Assembly (NCBI GenBank): GCA_002730875.1
Contig: PCBI01000018.1
Location: forward strand, 5,001 to 69,000
Direction: 5' to 3'
DNA length: 64,000 bases
DNA from: Spirochaetaceae bacterium
GTDB taxonomy: Bacteria > Spirochaetota > Leptospiria > Leptospirales > Leptonemataceae
Part shown: positions 36,247-44,119 of the stretch, piece after piece
Layout: every line of letters begins with the position of its first letter
Position numbering within the stretch: position 1 is the first letter of the stretch
Made by a program: the position numbers and the translations under genes
The notes under the pieces: model-generated
Databases searched by the model: none
What the model was told of the DNA's origin: nothing
Seen by the model: only the letters and a program-made list of their open reading frames with translations

Positions 36247-38031
36247 CTAGAGCGATTTTCCTCTGAATTCAAATCTTGTATGTCCAATCTGGATTTCATC
36301 CCCGTTGCGTAAAGGCCGGGGACGCAGAACTCTTCTTCCGTTCAAAAAGGTTCCTGTATCGCTTACAAGATCGAACAAGATGAACTTCTGGTCTATCCGG
36401 CGGATTTTCCCATGAAGCATGGAGGCAGATTTGTCGGCAACCACAAGACTGGCCATGGGACTGCGGCCAATATAGGTCTCATCGAGAAACAGATCGTACT
36501 CATTTCGTTTTCGGTATGGGTCCCCGCCCACAAGAACCAGAGTGCCATATTCATAAGGAGTGCCTTCGCGCAAGGCCATCTGTAGTATTTGATAGGACTT
36601 TTCTTTGAGCTCCAATGATATGGCTTCCGGGCTTCGGCCGCGAAAGGGCATCTCGTTTTGATACATCCGCGAATCTTCGACACGAAGCCCGGCCAGAGCC
36701 GCCGCGCCTCCGTCGTGGTTGCCCGCCGGCACTGGCTCGCCCTGCACGGGATAGAATTCCGGCGAATGGTTCCGCGAGGCGGCCAGCGAGTCTGAATGAT
36801 GCGTCTCTTCCTGGCCGGGGAAATCGGAAACAGAATGAGAAGTGGCATCCGGGTTTTGACTCCTGGCCAGGGCTTCAGTGAAATCGGCAATCTCGCCGGG
36901 CGGCCGGGTTTCGGGCCTCATCGGCTGATTGGTATTCGCAGCATTGTCCGCGGACCAACCCTGCATCACCTCATCGCTTACCGGAGGCAACCGACGTCTG
37001 GCCTGCGCGCGCCGGAGCACAATCCAGAGGAAAACGAAAAATAGTATGAGAAGTATTAGACCGACTCCCAGAAGCAGCCATCCAAGGGCCGAATACTTAC
37101 CATCCAGTAAACGGAATGGTATCTTGTAGCGGAGTTCGCCAAATCGATCCGGCTCATTCAGATACTCTACGCGCATTCGTATCTCTGTGCCGGGATAGCG
37201 CTCCCAGATCTCCGCATTGGATTCGTATTTTACGGTGAAATGGGAACGATACTCCGAAGATGGCTTTAGTTTTTCGGGCGGGAACTTCTTTCGGAATACC
37301 TCGCCCCCCGACTTGAGAGCAATTCGTTGGAAACGAGCTTCGCCTTTGGCCGCTCCGTTCAGAATCGTGTAAACCGGAATCCTGGCCTCCCGGGCTTCGC
37401 CGGAAATGGATATTGCGTCTTCTTCGGAAAGGTAGGAGCCTTCGTCCCGGCCATCGGTAAATAGAATTAATGCAGACCCCCGGGGGGAGTAGGCGTTCCT
37501 GGCTTCGGTGGCATGGTCCAGAGCCACATACAGAGCATCATAGATTCGGGTTTTCATTCCCGTACGCTGCATTTCTTCGATGCCTGCCAGCACTTTTGCG
37601 CGTTGTGTGGAAAGGGCTGTCATGGAAAGCACCTGCACCGGCTTTCCGTTGATGCGATACACCGCCACCCGATCCGAATCCGGGAGATTTCGCACAAAAT
37701 CCAGGGCCGCCTTTCGGGAATCCAGGAAATCCTTTTTGGGTACCGATTTGGTGGCATCCAGGACCATCACCCAGTTGCTGCCATTGGCGTCGGCCGGAGT
37801 AATGCTTTCTAGATTCTGCGCTTCGGGACCGGATCCTTGATCTTCGTAGACAACAAAGGTTGGTTTTTCGGCGCCGCCGGCTGGTATTTCAATCGTAGCT
37901 TCCATTTTCGGAAAGCTCGATGCATCAATGCTAATGATCTTCACCTCGGCCCCTGCATCCCGGGGGACCAGAAGGGTGAGCGCAAAAAGGCTCACTCCGA
38001 TTGCGCGGCTATACCGGTCCATATCTGACAT
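36247..38031 (-). CDS. Membrane protein with vWA and FHA domains
   Basis: A 594-residue protein: signal peptide (AIGVSLFALTLLVPRDAGA), a periplasmic vWA domain (~85-270) and one TM helix (~315-340, SALGWLLLGVGLILLILFFVFLWIV). A cytoplasmic low-complexity linker follows, then a C-terminal FHA domain (~500-590; YIGRSPMASLVVADKSASMLHGKI, SDTGTFLNGRRVLRPRPLRNGDEI). The MIDAS reads VLDATKSV, that is DxTxS in place of DxSxS. FHA domains bind phosphothreonine, so this could link an outside interaction to Ser/Thr kinase signalling; that is inference. A second start, ATG 38022, is 9 bases in. Confidence 0.88.
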   Translation of the reverse strand: MSDMDRYSRAIGVSLFALTLLVPRDAGAEVKIISIDASSFPKMEATIEIPAGGAEKPTFVVYEDQGSGPEAQNLESITPADANGSNWVMVLDATKSVPKKDFLDSRKAALDFVRNLPDSDRVAVYRINGKPVQVLSMTALSTQRAKVLAGIEEMQRTGMKTRIYDALYVALDHATEARNAYSPRGSALILFTDGRDEGSYLSEEDAISISGEAREARIPVYTILNGAAKGEARFQRIALKSGGEVFRKKFPPEKLKPSSEYRSHFTVKYESNAEIWERYPGTEIRMRVEYLNEPDRFGELRYKIPFRLLDGKYSALGWLLLGVGLILLILFFVFLWIVLRRAQARRRLPPVSDEVMQGWSADNAANTNQPMRPETRPPGEIADFTEALARSQNPDATSHSVSDFPGQEETHHSDSLAASRNHSPEFYPVQGEPVPAGNHDGGAAALAGLRVEDSRMYQNEMPFRGRSPEAISLELKEKSYQILQMALREGTPYEYGTLVLVGGDPYRKRNEYDLFLDETYIGRSPMASLVVADKSASMLHGKIRRIDQKFILFDLVSDTGTFLNGRRVLRPRPLRNGDEIQIGHTRFEFRGKSL

Positions 38032-38152
38032 TATCGGACATAAAAAGATTTGGAAAGCGCATTTTCCTGATCGTACTTTTTACGGCGGAACCTGAAAGGC
38101 GCACGGTTGACCGGGCCTGGAAAGGCGCCGCTGTCCGCCGCGCCAGAAAGCT

Positions 38153-38222
38153 CACAGGCCGGCGGCGGCCGAAGCGACCGAAGAATCACAGGCCGGCGGC
38201 GCTGCCCGGGCGACCGAAACCT
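38153..38222. repeat. 34-36-bp direct repeat
   Basis: CACAGGCCGGCGGCG begins at 38153 and again at 38187, and each copy ends in GCGACCGAA. It lies in the spacer between the small membrane protein and the vWA/FHA gene, starting about 60 nt past the former's stop. Confidence 0.8.
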
Positions 38223-38283
38223 CAAGAGCGTAGCGGGTGTACAGGTTACCGGATTTGCGGATTCCTGTATATTTCATGGAGCT

Positions 38284-38541
38284 TCAGCGATTCTGTTGCT
38301 GCGGGAAGTACTGCCGGTTGAGCTCCCTTTGCTGGCGCTGATGTTCTTTTCCTTCGGGAGTGGAAAGAAAATAGTCGAGATAGCCAAAGTACATTCCAAG
38401 GATAAAAAAACCGCCGCCCATAATGGTCAGCGCCAACTTTCGAGGGCGATTCCAGGAAGACATGTACTCCCGGTGTATGAGCCCCATGGCCATCAACAAT
38501 AGATAGAGTCCGCCCAATCCGGCAACGATAGCAAAAAACAA
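38284..38541 (-). CDS. Small two-helix membrane protein
   Basis: An 85-residue protein with two hydrophobic segments (FAIVAGLGGLYLLLMAMGLI and LALTIMGGGFFILGMYFGYLDYFL) and a charged Gln/Arg-rich tail. No family recognised. I chose the TTG at 38541 because AGGAG precedes it with ideal spacing. It stands 123 bp downstream of the ROK gene on the same strand. Confidence 0.65.
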   Translation of the reverse strand: MFFAIVAGLGGLYLLLMAMGLIHREYMSSWNRPRKLALTIMGGGFFILGMYFGYLDYFLSTPEGKEHQRQQRELNRQYFPQQQNR

Positions 38542-38664
38542 AGTTCACTCCTGTAAGGAACGGCGCATCCGATCGCCTTCCGAATTACAAACGTCCGCAA
38601 TACCAGTGCACAAACTGGTGAGTCCGGGCAATCGCATACCACCAGAGCGGGCCGTCAAGGCGGG

Positions 38665-39660
38665 TCACGCCAGGGCGCCCCCACGACGGGCGCTGATGGC
38701 AGCCCCCAGCGGTCCGGCCAGATCGCCCAGTTCGGCCAGTTGGAGCCGGGGCGGAGGACCAATACAAAGTGCTTCCAGTTCGTTTCGCACCACAGGCAGC
38801 AGGTACTCGCCCATGGCCTCCATGATACCGCCTCCCAGTACAACACAATCCGGCGCCAGGCAGTTCGCAGTTTGCGAGATACCAATAGCAAGATAATGGC
38901 AGTAATACTCTTCCATCAACTCGGTGGTAAACGAATCGCCTTTTTCGTACGCCTTTTTCAGGCTGGAGCTTTTTACGGGCTGCTTCTTCAGGTTGTAGCT
39001 GATTAATGACTTCAAGCGAGTCTTCTTTTTATCGTCCAGGGCCTTCTGGATCTGATCGTTCAGGGCCCATTTTCCGATGTAGGCTTCCAGGCATCCCTTT
39101 CGCCCGCAACCGCACTTTCGGCCGCCGCTTCTTACGACCATATGCCCTACTTCACCGGCCGCTCCCAGACTTCCTTCGATCAAGCGCCCATTCAAAGCGA
39201 GGGCGCCTCCGATCCCGGTTCCGCAGAAATAGGCCACCGCGCAGGAAGGCTGATCGGCCATACTATGCAGCTCCCCCAGAAGTCCGGCATTCACATCATT
39301 TAGAAGAACGGTAAGATCCTTTAGTTCCTGGGGCAGATCCATGTCGCGTACCGGCTTGCATTGACTCCAACCCAGGTTGGGCGCCACAATCACATTTCCA
39401 TGCTCCGACTGTACCAGGCCCGGTACGCCCAGACCAATACCCGCCAGGTCGTATCCTTCCTCTTCCAGACGCTTCTTAAGCTCCTGGATTTGTAGCGCCA
39501 CACGATCGATGACATGGAGATACCCTTCGCGGGCTTCGGTATCGATTTTGGAATGAAATATCGGCTTTAACTCAAAGTCAAAAGCCACCGAGTATAGATT
39601 ACTCCCGCCCAGATCCATGCCCAGGAATGCCTGGTGCTTCTTTCCGCCGAACAGTGCCAT
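38665..39660 (-). CDS. ROK-family sugar kinase (glucokinase-like)
   Basis: A 331-residue ROK protein. The phosphate-binding motif FLGMDLGGSNLYSVAFD, the ROK core GIGLGVPGLVQ, LNDVNAGLLGE, and GTGIGGALALNGRLIEGSLGAAGEVGHMVV are complete. The zinc-binding KCGCGRKGCLEAYIG is intact. There is no N-terminal HTH, so this is a kinase and not a NagC-like repressor. The ATG at 39660 follows the gmhA stop after only two bases, so the two are translationally coupled. Substrate could be glucose, or a sugar linked with the heptose pathway; the context hints at the latter without proving it. Confidence 0.9.
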   Translation of the reverse strand: MALFGGKKHQAFLGMDLGGSNLYSVAFDFELKPIFHSKIDTEAREGYLHVIDRVALQIQELKKRLEEEGYDLAGIGLGVPGLVQSEHGNVIVAPNLGWSQCKPVRDMDLPQELKDLTVLLNDVNAGLLGELHSMADQPSCAVAYFCGTGIGGALALNGRLIEGSLGAAGEVGHMVVRSGGRKCGCGRKGCLEAYIGKWALNDQIQKALDDKKKTRLKSLISYNLKKQPVKSSSLKKAYEKGDSFTTELMEEYYCHYLAIGISQTANCLAPDCVVLGGGIMEAMGEYLLPVVRNELEALCIGPPPRLQLAELGDLAGPLGAAISARRGGALA

Positions 39661-39662
39661 GT

Positions 39663-40262
39663 TTAGTCCAGGTCAAATAGTTCCTTTTCGATTATGGAGC
39701 AAAGTATCTGACCGATCATTATGTGAGATTCCTGGATTCGGGCCGTTTCCTGGGAAGGGACCAGAAGGGCAATGTCCACCAGGTCAGATTTCTCTTTTAC
39801 AATTCGACCGCCATCGCCGCCGGTAAGCAGTATGGTGCGAACCCCGGCTCTTCGCGCCTCTTCCAGACCCAGCTCTATGTTTTTCGAATTTCCGGAAGTT
39901 GTAATTCCCACCAGCACATCTTCCGGTTTACCAAATGCCTCTACCTGCCGGGCAAATATTCGATCATAGCCGTAATCGTTTCCGCAGGCGGTGATGACGC
40001 TGGGATCTACGGAAAGCGACAGTGCGGGCAATGCCTTTCTTTCGTTTCCGCCTTTGTACCGAACCACAAGTTCGGCCGCAATGTGCTGAGCATCGCCGGC
40101 AGAACCGCCGTTGCCACAGAACATGGCCTTTCTTCCTTTTTGCAGGGACCGGGAAAGCATTCGGCCGGCGGCCACAATCTGATCGATGAGGGCCGAATCT
40201 TCGGCAATCCTTTGCTTGGTTTCAATGGAGCGTAGAATCTGATCTTTTACCAGGGTTTGCAC
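39663..40262 (-). CDS. gmhA: Phosphoheptose isomerase GmhA
   Basis: A SIS-domain isomerase that converts sedoheptulose 7-phosphate to D-glycero-heptose 7-phosphate, the first step towards ADP-heptose for LPS. At 199 residues it has the usual length. FCGNGGSAGDAQHIAAELVVRYK, TACGNDYGYDRIFARQVEAFG, GITTSGNSKNIELGLEEAR and QESHIMIGQILCSIIE are family hallmarks, with the active-site Glu and His in place. It starts with GTG at 40262 (weak TGGAA upstream). The ROK kinase gene follows after two bases. Confidence 0.93.
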   Translation of the reverse strand: MQTLVKDQILRSIETKQRIAEDSALIDQIVAAGRMLSRSLQKGRKAMFCGNGGSAGDAQHIAAELVVRYKGGNERKALPALSLSVDPSVITACGNDYGYDRIFARQVEAFGKPEDVLVGITTSGNSKNIELGLEEARRAGVRTILLTGGDGGRIVKEKSDLVDIALLVPSQETARIQESHIMIGQILCSIIEKELFDLD

Positions 40263-40339
40263 AATTCCAGATAGGGACCCATCCCCTACCGGTCAAAGCC
40301 TTTAGTCCTTCGGTCCCGTTACAATTTCTGAAGTGCTGA

Positions 40340-40945
40340 TTGGCTCTCCTTTCCGAAATTCAAGGTATGGATGGTCGGGAAGAACTGATTTACGTGGTGG
40401 ATTTCATCCTGAACCGGGCGGATCCCGAGGCGCTGGAAGCGGTACGCATGGCTCTGGAGCGACGGGGAGCCGGCCAGTCCGCCCGCTTCACCGGGCCCAT
40501 GGGAGGCACAGGTATGACCTCCGATCATGGCAATGTAATGGATATCCACGGGATTGCCAAAAAGTACGCCGAAGAGCTCCAGTCTTCCATAGACCTGGAT
40601 ATTCCCGGGATGTCCAAACGGCTGGTGCGCAATATGATCAAGACCCACGAACCCACCATTCCGGAGGAGCACCTGGACGCCCTGGTGGAGCACTTCGTGC
40701 CCGATCCCAATAAGCCAGCGCCGGGAAGCAACCTGCCGAAGGATGTGCTTCTGACCATGGTGCGCCAATTTGTGGATTACTCCGTTGGGCGTATGAAAGA
40801 CCGGGAACTGAAAGAGCTGAAATCCGCATCGCCGGACTGGGTGGAACGATACTGGAATGTCTTTCCCGACGAAATACGAACTGCGATCTCCAATCTAATT
40901 CGTGGAAATATGGGAGAAAAGGAGTTCTGGCAGAAAATCAATTGA
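40340..40945 (+). CDS. Hypothetical protein
   Basis: A ~201-residue soluble, mostly helical protein that I do not recognise. It begins EELIYVVDFILNRADPEALEAVRMALERR and has a charged C-terminal half (EHLDALVEHFVPDPNKPAPG, WVERYWNVFPDEIRTAISNLIRG). There is no signal or TM segment. It starts with TTG at 40340; an ATG at 40367 is possible but its AAGG is too close. It sits 33 bp upstream of the acyltransferase gene on the same strand, so the two are probably co-transcribed. Confidence 0.65.
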   Translation: MALLSEIQGMDGREELIYVVDFILNRADPEALEAVRMALERRGAGQSARFTGPMGGTGMTSDHGNVMDIHGIAKKYAEELQSSIDLDIPGMSKRLVRNMIKTHEPTIPEEHLDALVEHFVPDPNKPAPGSNLPKDVLLTMVRQFVDYSVGRMKDRELKELKSASPDWVERYWNVFPDEIRTAISNLIRGNMGEKEFWQKIN

Positions 40946-40978
40946 ACTGTTAAGTGCTTTCTACTGATCTGCTAGTCT

Positions 40979-42268
40979 GTGGATCTAGAGCCTTTCATAC
41001 CGGTGCGGCCCAGGGCCGAAGAAAATCTTCGAAAGAACTTCAAGCAACTATCAGAAATGTGCGGCCCCAATCTGCCCGGCCGGGGGCGTCTCTTGCATGC
41101 CGTAAGCTATTATCCCAGGCTGTTGGAAGGCGCCTACGTCGCCGGTTACGAACACATTCCGCCGGTAACGGAAAGCGCGCCCATTATGTGTTTTTCGCAC
41201 AAGAAGATCCACGATGTAATGGCTCTGGCGCAATTTATGATCGGCCGACCGGTGAACCAGTTTCATAACATTACCCTGGTTGCCCAGGGCGGGCTCTTTC
41301 ATGGTATTTTCCCCTATCAGGACATGGTTCCTGGTTTTCTCAAGAATCGATTACTCAAGCTTCCGCTGGGGCTGGGATCTCGTTTCATCGCAAGGTTCTT
41401 TCGTGGACTCTTTGAGGATTTAAACGCCTATCCGGTGTACCGGGACGGTTCGGACCTGCCGCTCACCGAAGAAGAATACCGCGGGCCGGGTTTTGCCGGT
41501 CCGCATGTAACGGGGATGAGTTATCCAGACTTCCAGAAGTACACGCGCCAGCAAACCGCCAAATCGGTAATCCAGGTGCAGCGGGATATGGAAGAAAAAA
41601 ATAGATCCTTCGTCATACTTCCCGAAGGAAGATACTGCCATGACGGGCGAATCAGCGAACTTCTGGATCTGGCCGCCTATGCTTCGTTGAGAAAAAGCCG
41701 ACCGATCATTTATACGACCCTGTCCTACGATGAACTCTGCCCCGATGCTCTGGGAAAGATCGATGTAATGATGTATACCGCGCCCCCGGTACCGCCGCCA
41801 GAATCCAAAAACGACTTTAAAGAGCATATGCGAAAAGGACGCAGACTTCTGCAAGAGAACACGGTAATCATGGCATCCTCCCTGCTCGCCGCGGCCACCT
41901 TTCAAGAATTGCAAAAGTCGCCGGTCATCTCACGAAAGAGCTTGAAAGAGAAATACGAGGAGCTCTTTCGCAGACTGCAGAGCTCGAATCATCTGTACGA
42001 CCCCAGATTAAACGACCAGCAATTCCGCGAAGAGCGATGGGGCCGCTATCTGTCCCGCAAAGCGTTCAAATGGTTTTCTGTTAGCGGAGATTCCATGAAG
42101 GTTCGTCCCAGGAGAATACTGAGCTATGACGATGGAGAGCGCACGGTGCCGGACTTGCTCTGGAACATTAACAACGTAATACATGCCTCCGATACCCTGG
42201 AACTGGACCCGGGAACCGTCGAGCCTGACCACTTCCGCAGCCTCTGCGAAGCTCGCTTGCCCGCTTGA
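40979..42268 (+). CDS. PlsC-like acyltransferase
   Basis: A 429-residue protein with the marks of the glycerolipid acyltransferase family: HX4D as HKKIHD in CFSHKKIHDVMAL (about residue 74), followed by an AQGGLFHGIFPYQ region and FVILPEGRYCHDG, matching the PEG motif. It is larger than plain PlsC and has a long helical C-terminus. The likely role is to transfer a fatty acyl group to a lysophosphatidate or related lipid. The start is a GTG at 40979 overlapping no neighbour. A second PlsC-like gene lies at 52377-53660. Confidence 0.75.
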   Translation: MDLEPFIPVRPRAEENLRKNFKQLSEMCGPNLPGRGRLLHAVSYYPRLLEGAYVAGYEHIPPVTESAPIMCFSHKKIHDVMALAQFMIGRPVNQFHNITLVAQGGLFHGIFPYQDMVPGFLKNRLLKLPLGLGSRFIARFFRGLFEDLNAYPVYRDGSDLPLTEEEYRGPGFAGPHVTGMSYPDFQKYTRQQTAKSVIQVQRDMEEKNRSFVILPEGRYCHDGRISELLDLAAYASLRKSRPIIYTTLSYDELCPDALGKIDVMMYTAPPVPPPESKNDFKEHMRKGRRLLQENTVIMASSLLAAATFQELQKSPVISRKSLKEKYEELFRRLQSSNHLYDPRLNDQQFREERWGRYLSRKAFKWFSVSGDSMKVRPRRILSYDDGERTVPDLLWNINNVIHASDTLELDPGTVEPDHFRSLCEARLPA

Positions 42269-42439
42269 TCACAATCCCGTTGATTTCCAGCTAAACCTGG
42301 CCATAAGGAACCAGAAAACCTGCATTCTCAAACCGAAAAGGGCGCCACTCTCAGAGGAAGTGGCCGCCACTTCTGGGCTCAAAATGCGGCGTAACCCAGG
42401 GATTCGAGGGCCGCGCTTCTTCTATTTTGCTTGCCTTCT

Positions 42440-42486
42440 ATACCCCCCTCCCGTATCCTTGAAATAAGGATACCCCCTCATGGTAT
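42440..42486 (+). promoter_or_regulatory. Twin CsoR-family-like operator boxes around a promoter
   Basis: Two 17-bp boxes, ATACCCCCCTCCCGTAT (42440-42456) and ATACCCCCTCATGGTAT (42470-42486), start exactly 30 bp apart. The second has the inverted arms ATACC/GGTAT seen in operators of the CsoR/CstR/FrmR repressors. Between them lie a -35-like TTGAAA (42459-42464) and an 8-bp inverted repeat GTATCCTT/AAGGATAC (42453-42473); a -10-like TATATG overlaps the second box. The gene behind them is a DUF2892 protein, a class often controlled by sulfur- or metal-sensing CsoR relatives. No CsoR gene is in the window. Confidence 0.55.
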
Positions 42487-42506
42487 ATGGGGGTCAGGAG
42501 ATTATC

Positions 42507-42746
42507 ATGACTGTTGAACGAATTGTAAGAATTGTAGCGGGCTTTTTTGTGCTTTTGTCTCTTTCGCTGGGAGTAGAAGCCAGCCCTGTTTTTCACCATC
42601 AGTACTGGCTTTTTTTCACCGCATTTGTGGGACTGAACCTGTTTCAAAGCGGTTTCACCTCCTGGTGTTTGCTATCTTCGATTCTGGAGAAGGCCGGCAT
42701 CAAGACCGAGGCCGCCTGCGGTCGCGAAGCGGCCAGCCACAGTTAA
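42507..42746 (+). CDS. DUF2892 (YgaP-type) inner-membrane protein
   Basis: A 79-residue protein with two TM segments: RIVRIVAGFFVLLSLSLGV and YWLFFTAFVGLNLFQSGFTSWC. TVERIVRIVAG at the start and GLNLFQSGFTSWCLLSSILEKAGI at the end match DUF2892, the domain that forms the membrane anchor of the rhodanese YgaP. The ATG at 42507 has AGGAG upstream. There is no rhodanese domain attached or adjacent. It lies behind two operator-like boxes. Confidence 0.85.
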   Translation: MTVERIVRIVAGFFVLLSLSLGVEASPVFHHQYWLFFTAFVGLNLFQSGFTSWCLLSSILEKAGIKTEAACGREAASHS

Positions 42747-42800
42747 TAAAGCTGCCATCACATTTAAGTTTTTTCATCCTGAGGCGATATACGCTTCAGG

Positions 42801-43937
42801 ATGCGAAGAACTACCCCGTTCACCCAAATACTCTGTTTTTCCCTGCTCGGTTTGTTCCAACCGGCCGTCGGTCCGGTCACGGCATCGCCTCTCTGGGATG
42901 AGCTGGACAACCCGGACCTGGACTCGCAGCGAAGAAATGAGATCATAAGGGCTCAGCAGGATAAATGGGATATGGAAGACTCGTCCGATATCCCGGAAAC
43001 CCACGAAAAGGCAAAGGCGGCCGTGGATCTCACCGGAATGCTCCCGGTCCATTGCTTGAGTTTTGATCCGGCCTATGCGCAAAAATTGCGCCTGGGGTCT
43101 TTGACCCTGGAAGTGCCCCCGGGCGCATTCCATGGCCCGGAAGTGGAAGTGCAGGCCCTGGTTCTCAGTAAGCCGGCGGATTTTGCCCTGGCCGGCGTTT
43201 CCCTGGAGTATCGGGAAAACAGCCAGCAGGTGATCCTGGAGTCCGATGGTATGTTTCGCCTGAGATTCTTTCAGAACGGCAAACCGGTAGAACCCTCGAA
43301 ACCGCTCACGGTAAAAATGAGGCCGGGCAACTATGAATCGATGAATATGTATCGCCTGGATGGTAGCTGGCAGAACCTGGGCGCCACCGGGATGGTCACC
43401 GATTGGCCGGATGGATGCAATTCCTGGACGAACACCGGGCCGCGGTTAATTCTGGTGGAGTCGCCCCTGGACTGCGAAGGCGAATACCCGTCCGTCCGAA
43501 TCTACAATGCGTTGAACCGATCCGGATGGTGGAACTTTGACAAGCCGGCCGACAACATCACCTGCATAGCGGGAGTCTTTCGGCCGCCCGGTGAGCAGTT
43601 CCAGGTCCGACTGGAGGCCGTGGGGATGGACTATCTTGGCCTGAGCCATGCAACACGCAAAGGCCATCGCTTTGCCATCAATGTGGCGGCCAATCGCACG
43701 GTTAAGGTTTATGCGCTGGTTACGGATCGCAGGACCCGAAGCGTATATGTGGGCAGTCTGGAACCTGTGCGAACCAACAGTCGTACATCGTTCATTCGCG
43801 AAGGCGACCTGGAAAACGGAACACAGCAAGCCTGTCAGGAAGTAGGCGAACTGACACTGAAAAAGGAAAGCGTAGAGTTGCTTACAAACCGAAAGCTATT
43901 CTTGCAAAGCATTGGGCTACCGGATACCGGGCTCTAG
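42801..43937 (+). CDS. Secreted protein with a ZU5-like beta domain
   Basis: A 378-residue protein with an N-terminal signal peptide (TPFTQILCFSLLGLFQPAVGPVTA). Residues ~95-170 read LGSLTLEVPPGAFHGPEVEVQALVLSKPADFALAGVSLEY, then ESDGMFRLRFFQNGKPVEPSKPLTVKMRP. This is a pattern I associate with ZU5-like beta-sandwich domains of exported bacterial proteins (an inference, not a firm match). The C-terminal half is beta-rich, with four Cys. Function unknown. It begins 54 bp after the DUF2892 gene and may share its transcript. Confidence 0.7.
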   Translation: MRRTTPFTQILCFSLLGLFQPAVGPVTASPLWDELDNPDLDSQRRNEIIRAQQDKWDMEDSSDIPETHEKAKAAVDLTGMLPVHCLSFDPAYAQKLRLGSLTLEVPPGAFHGPEVEVQALVLSKPADFALAGVSLEYRENSQQVILESDGMFRLRFFQNGKPVEPSKPLTVKMRPGNYESMNMYRLDGSWQNLGATGMVTDWPDGCNSWTNTGPRLILVESPLDCEGEYPSVRIYNALNRSGWWNFDKPADNITCIAGVFRPPGEQFQVRLEAVGMDYLGLSHATRKGHRFAINVAANRTVKVYALVTDRRTRSVYVGSLEPVRTNSRTSFIREGDLENGTQQACQEVGELTLKKESVELLTNRKLFLQSIGLPDTGL

Positions 43938-43999
43938 AAATCACAGAAGCGGCAAACGGCCGGGATCCGGCGCCGCCACTGTGGCCGGATTCGGGTCTT

Positions 44000-44115
44000 G
44001 CGCGATCTGGACGCCGATTTCGGGCGATCTGGAAGCCAATTCTGCGCAAGCTGAATACCATTTCGCCCGAGCTTGATCCGTTTAACGCGAGCTGCAGCCC
44101 ATTTCGCGCGAGGTC
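44000..44115. repeat. Degenerate ~21-bp tandem repeat downstream of hisC
   Basis: About 5.5 copies of a unit like GCGCGAgCTggAtgCCaTTTC start at 44000, 44022, 44044, 44065, 44085 and 44106 (periods 22, 22, 21, 20, 21). The unequal periods argue against a protein repeat. The array abuts the hisC stop (44120, minus strand) and fills most of the spacer to the plus-strand gene ending at 43937. Confidence 0.85.
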
Positions 44116-44119
44116 TGAG

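Noticed and set aside
38246-38548. Alternative frame over the small membrane protein
   Set aside because: The overlapping 85-residue frame has a strong AGGAG and two clean membrane helices, while the alternative is Arg/Cys-rich with no such support.
43938-44119. CRISPR array
   Set aside because: The ~21-bp units follow each other without spacers and diverge from copy to copy; no cas genes are present.
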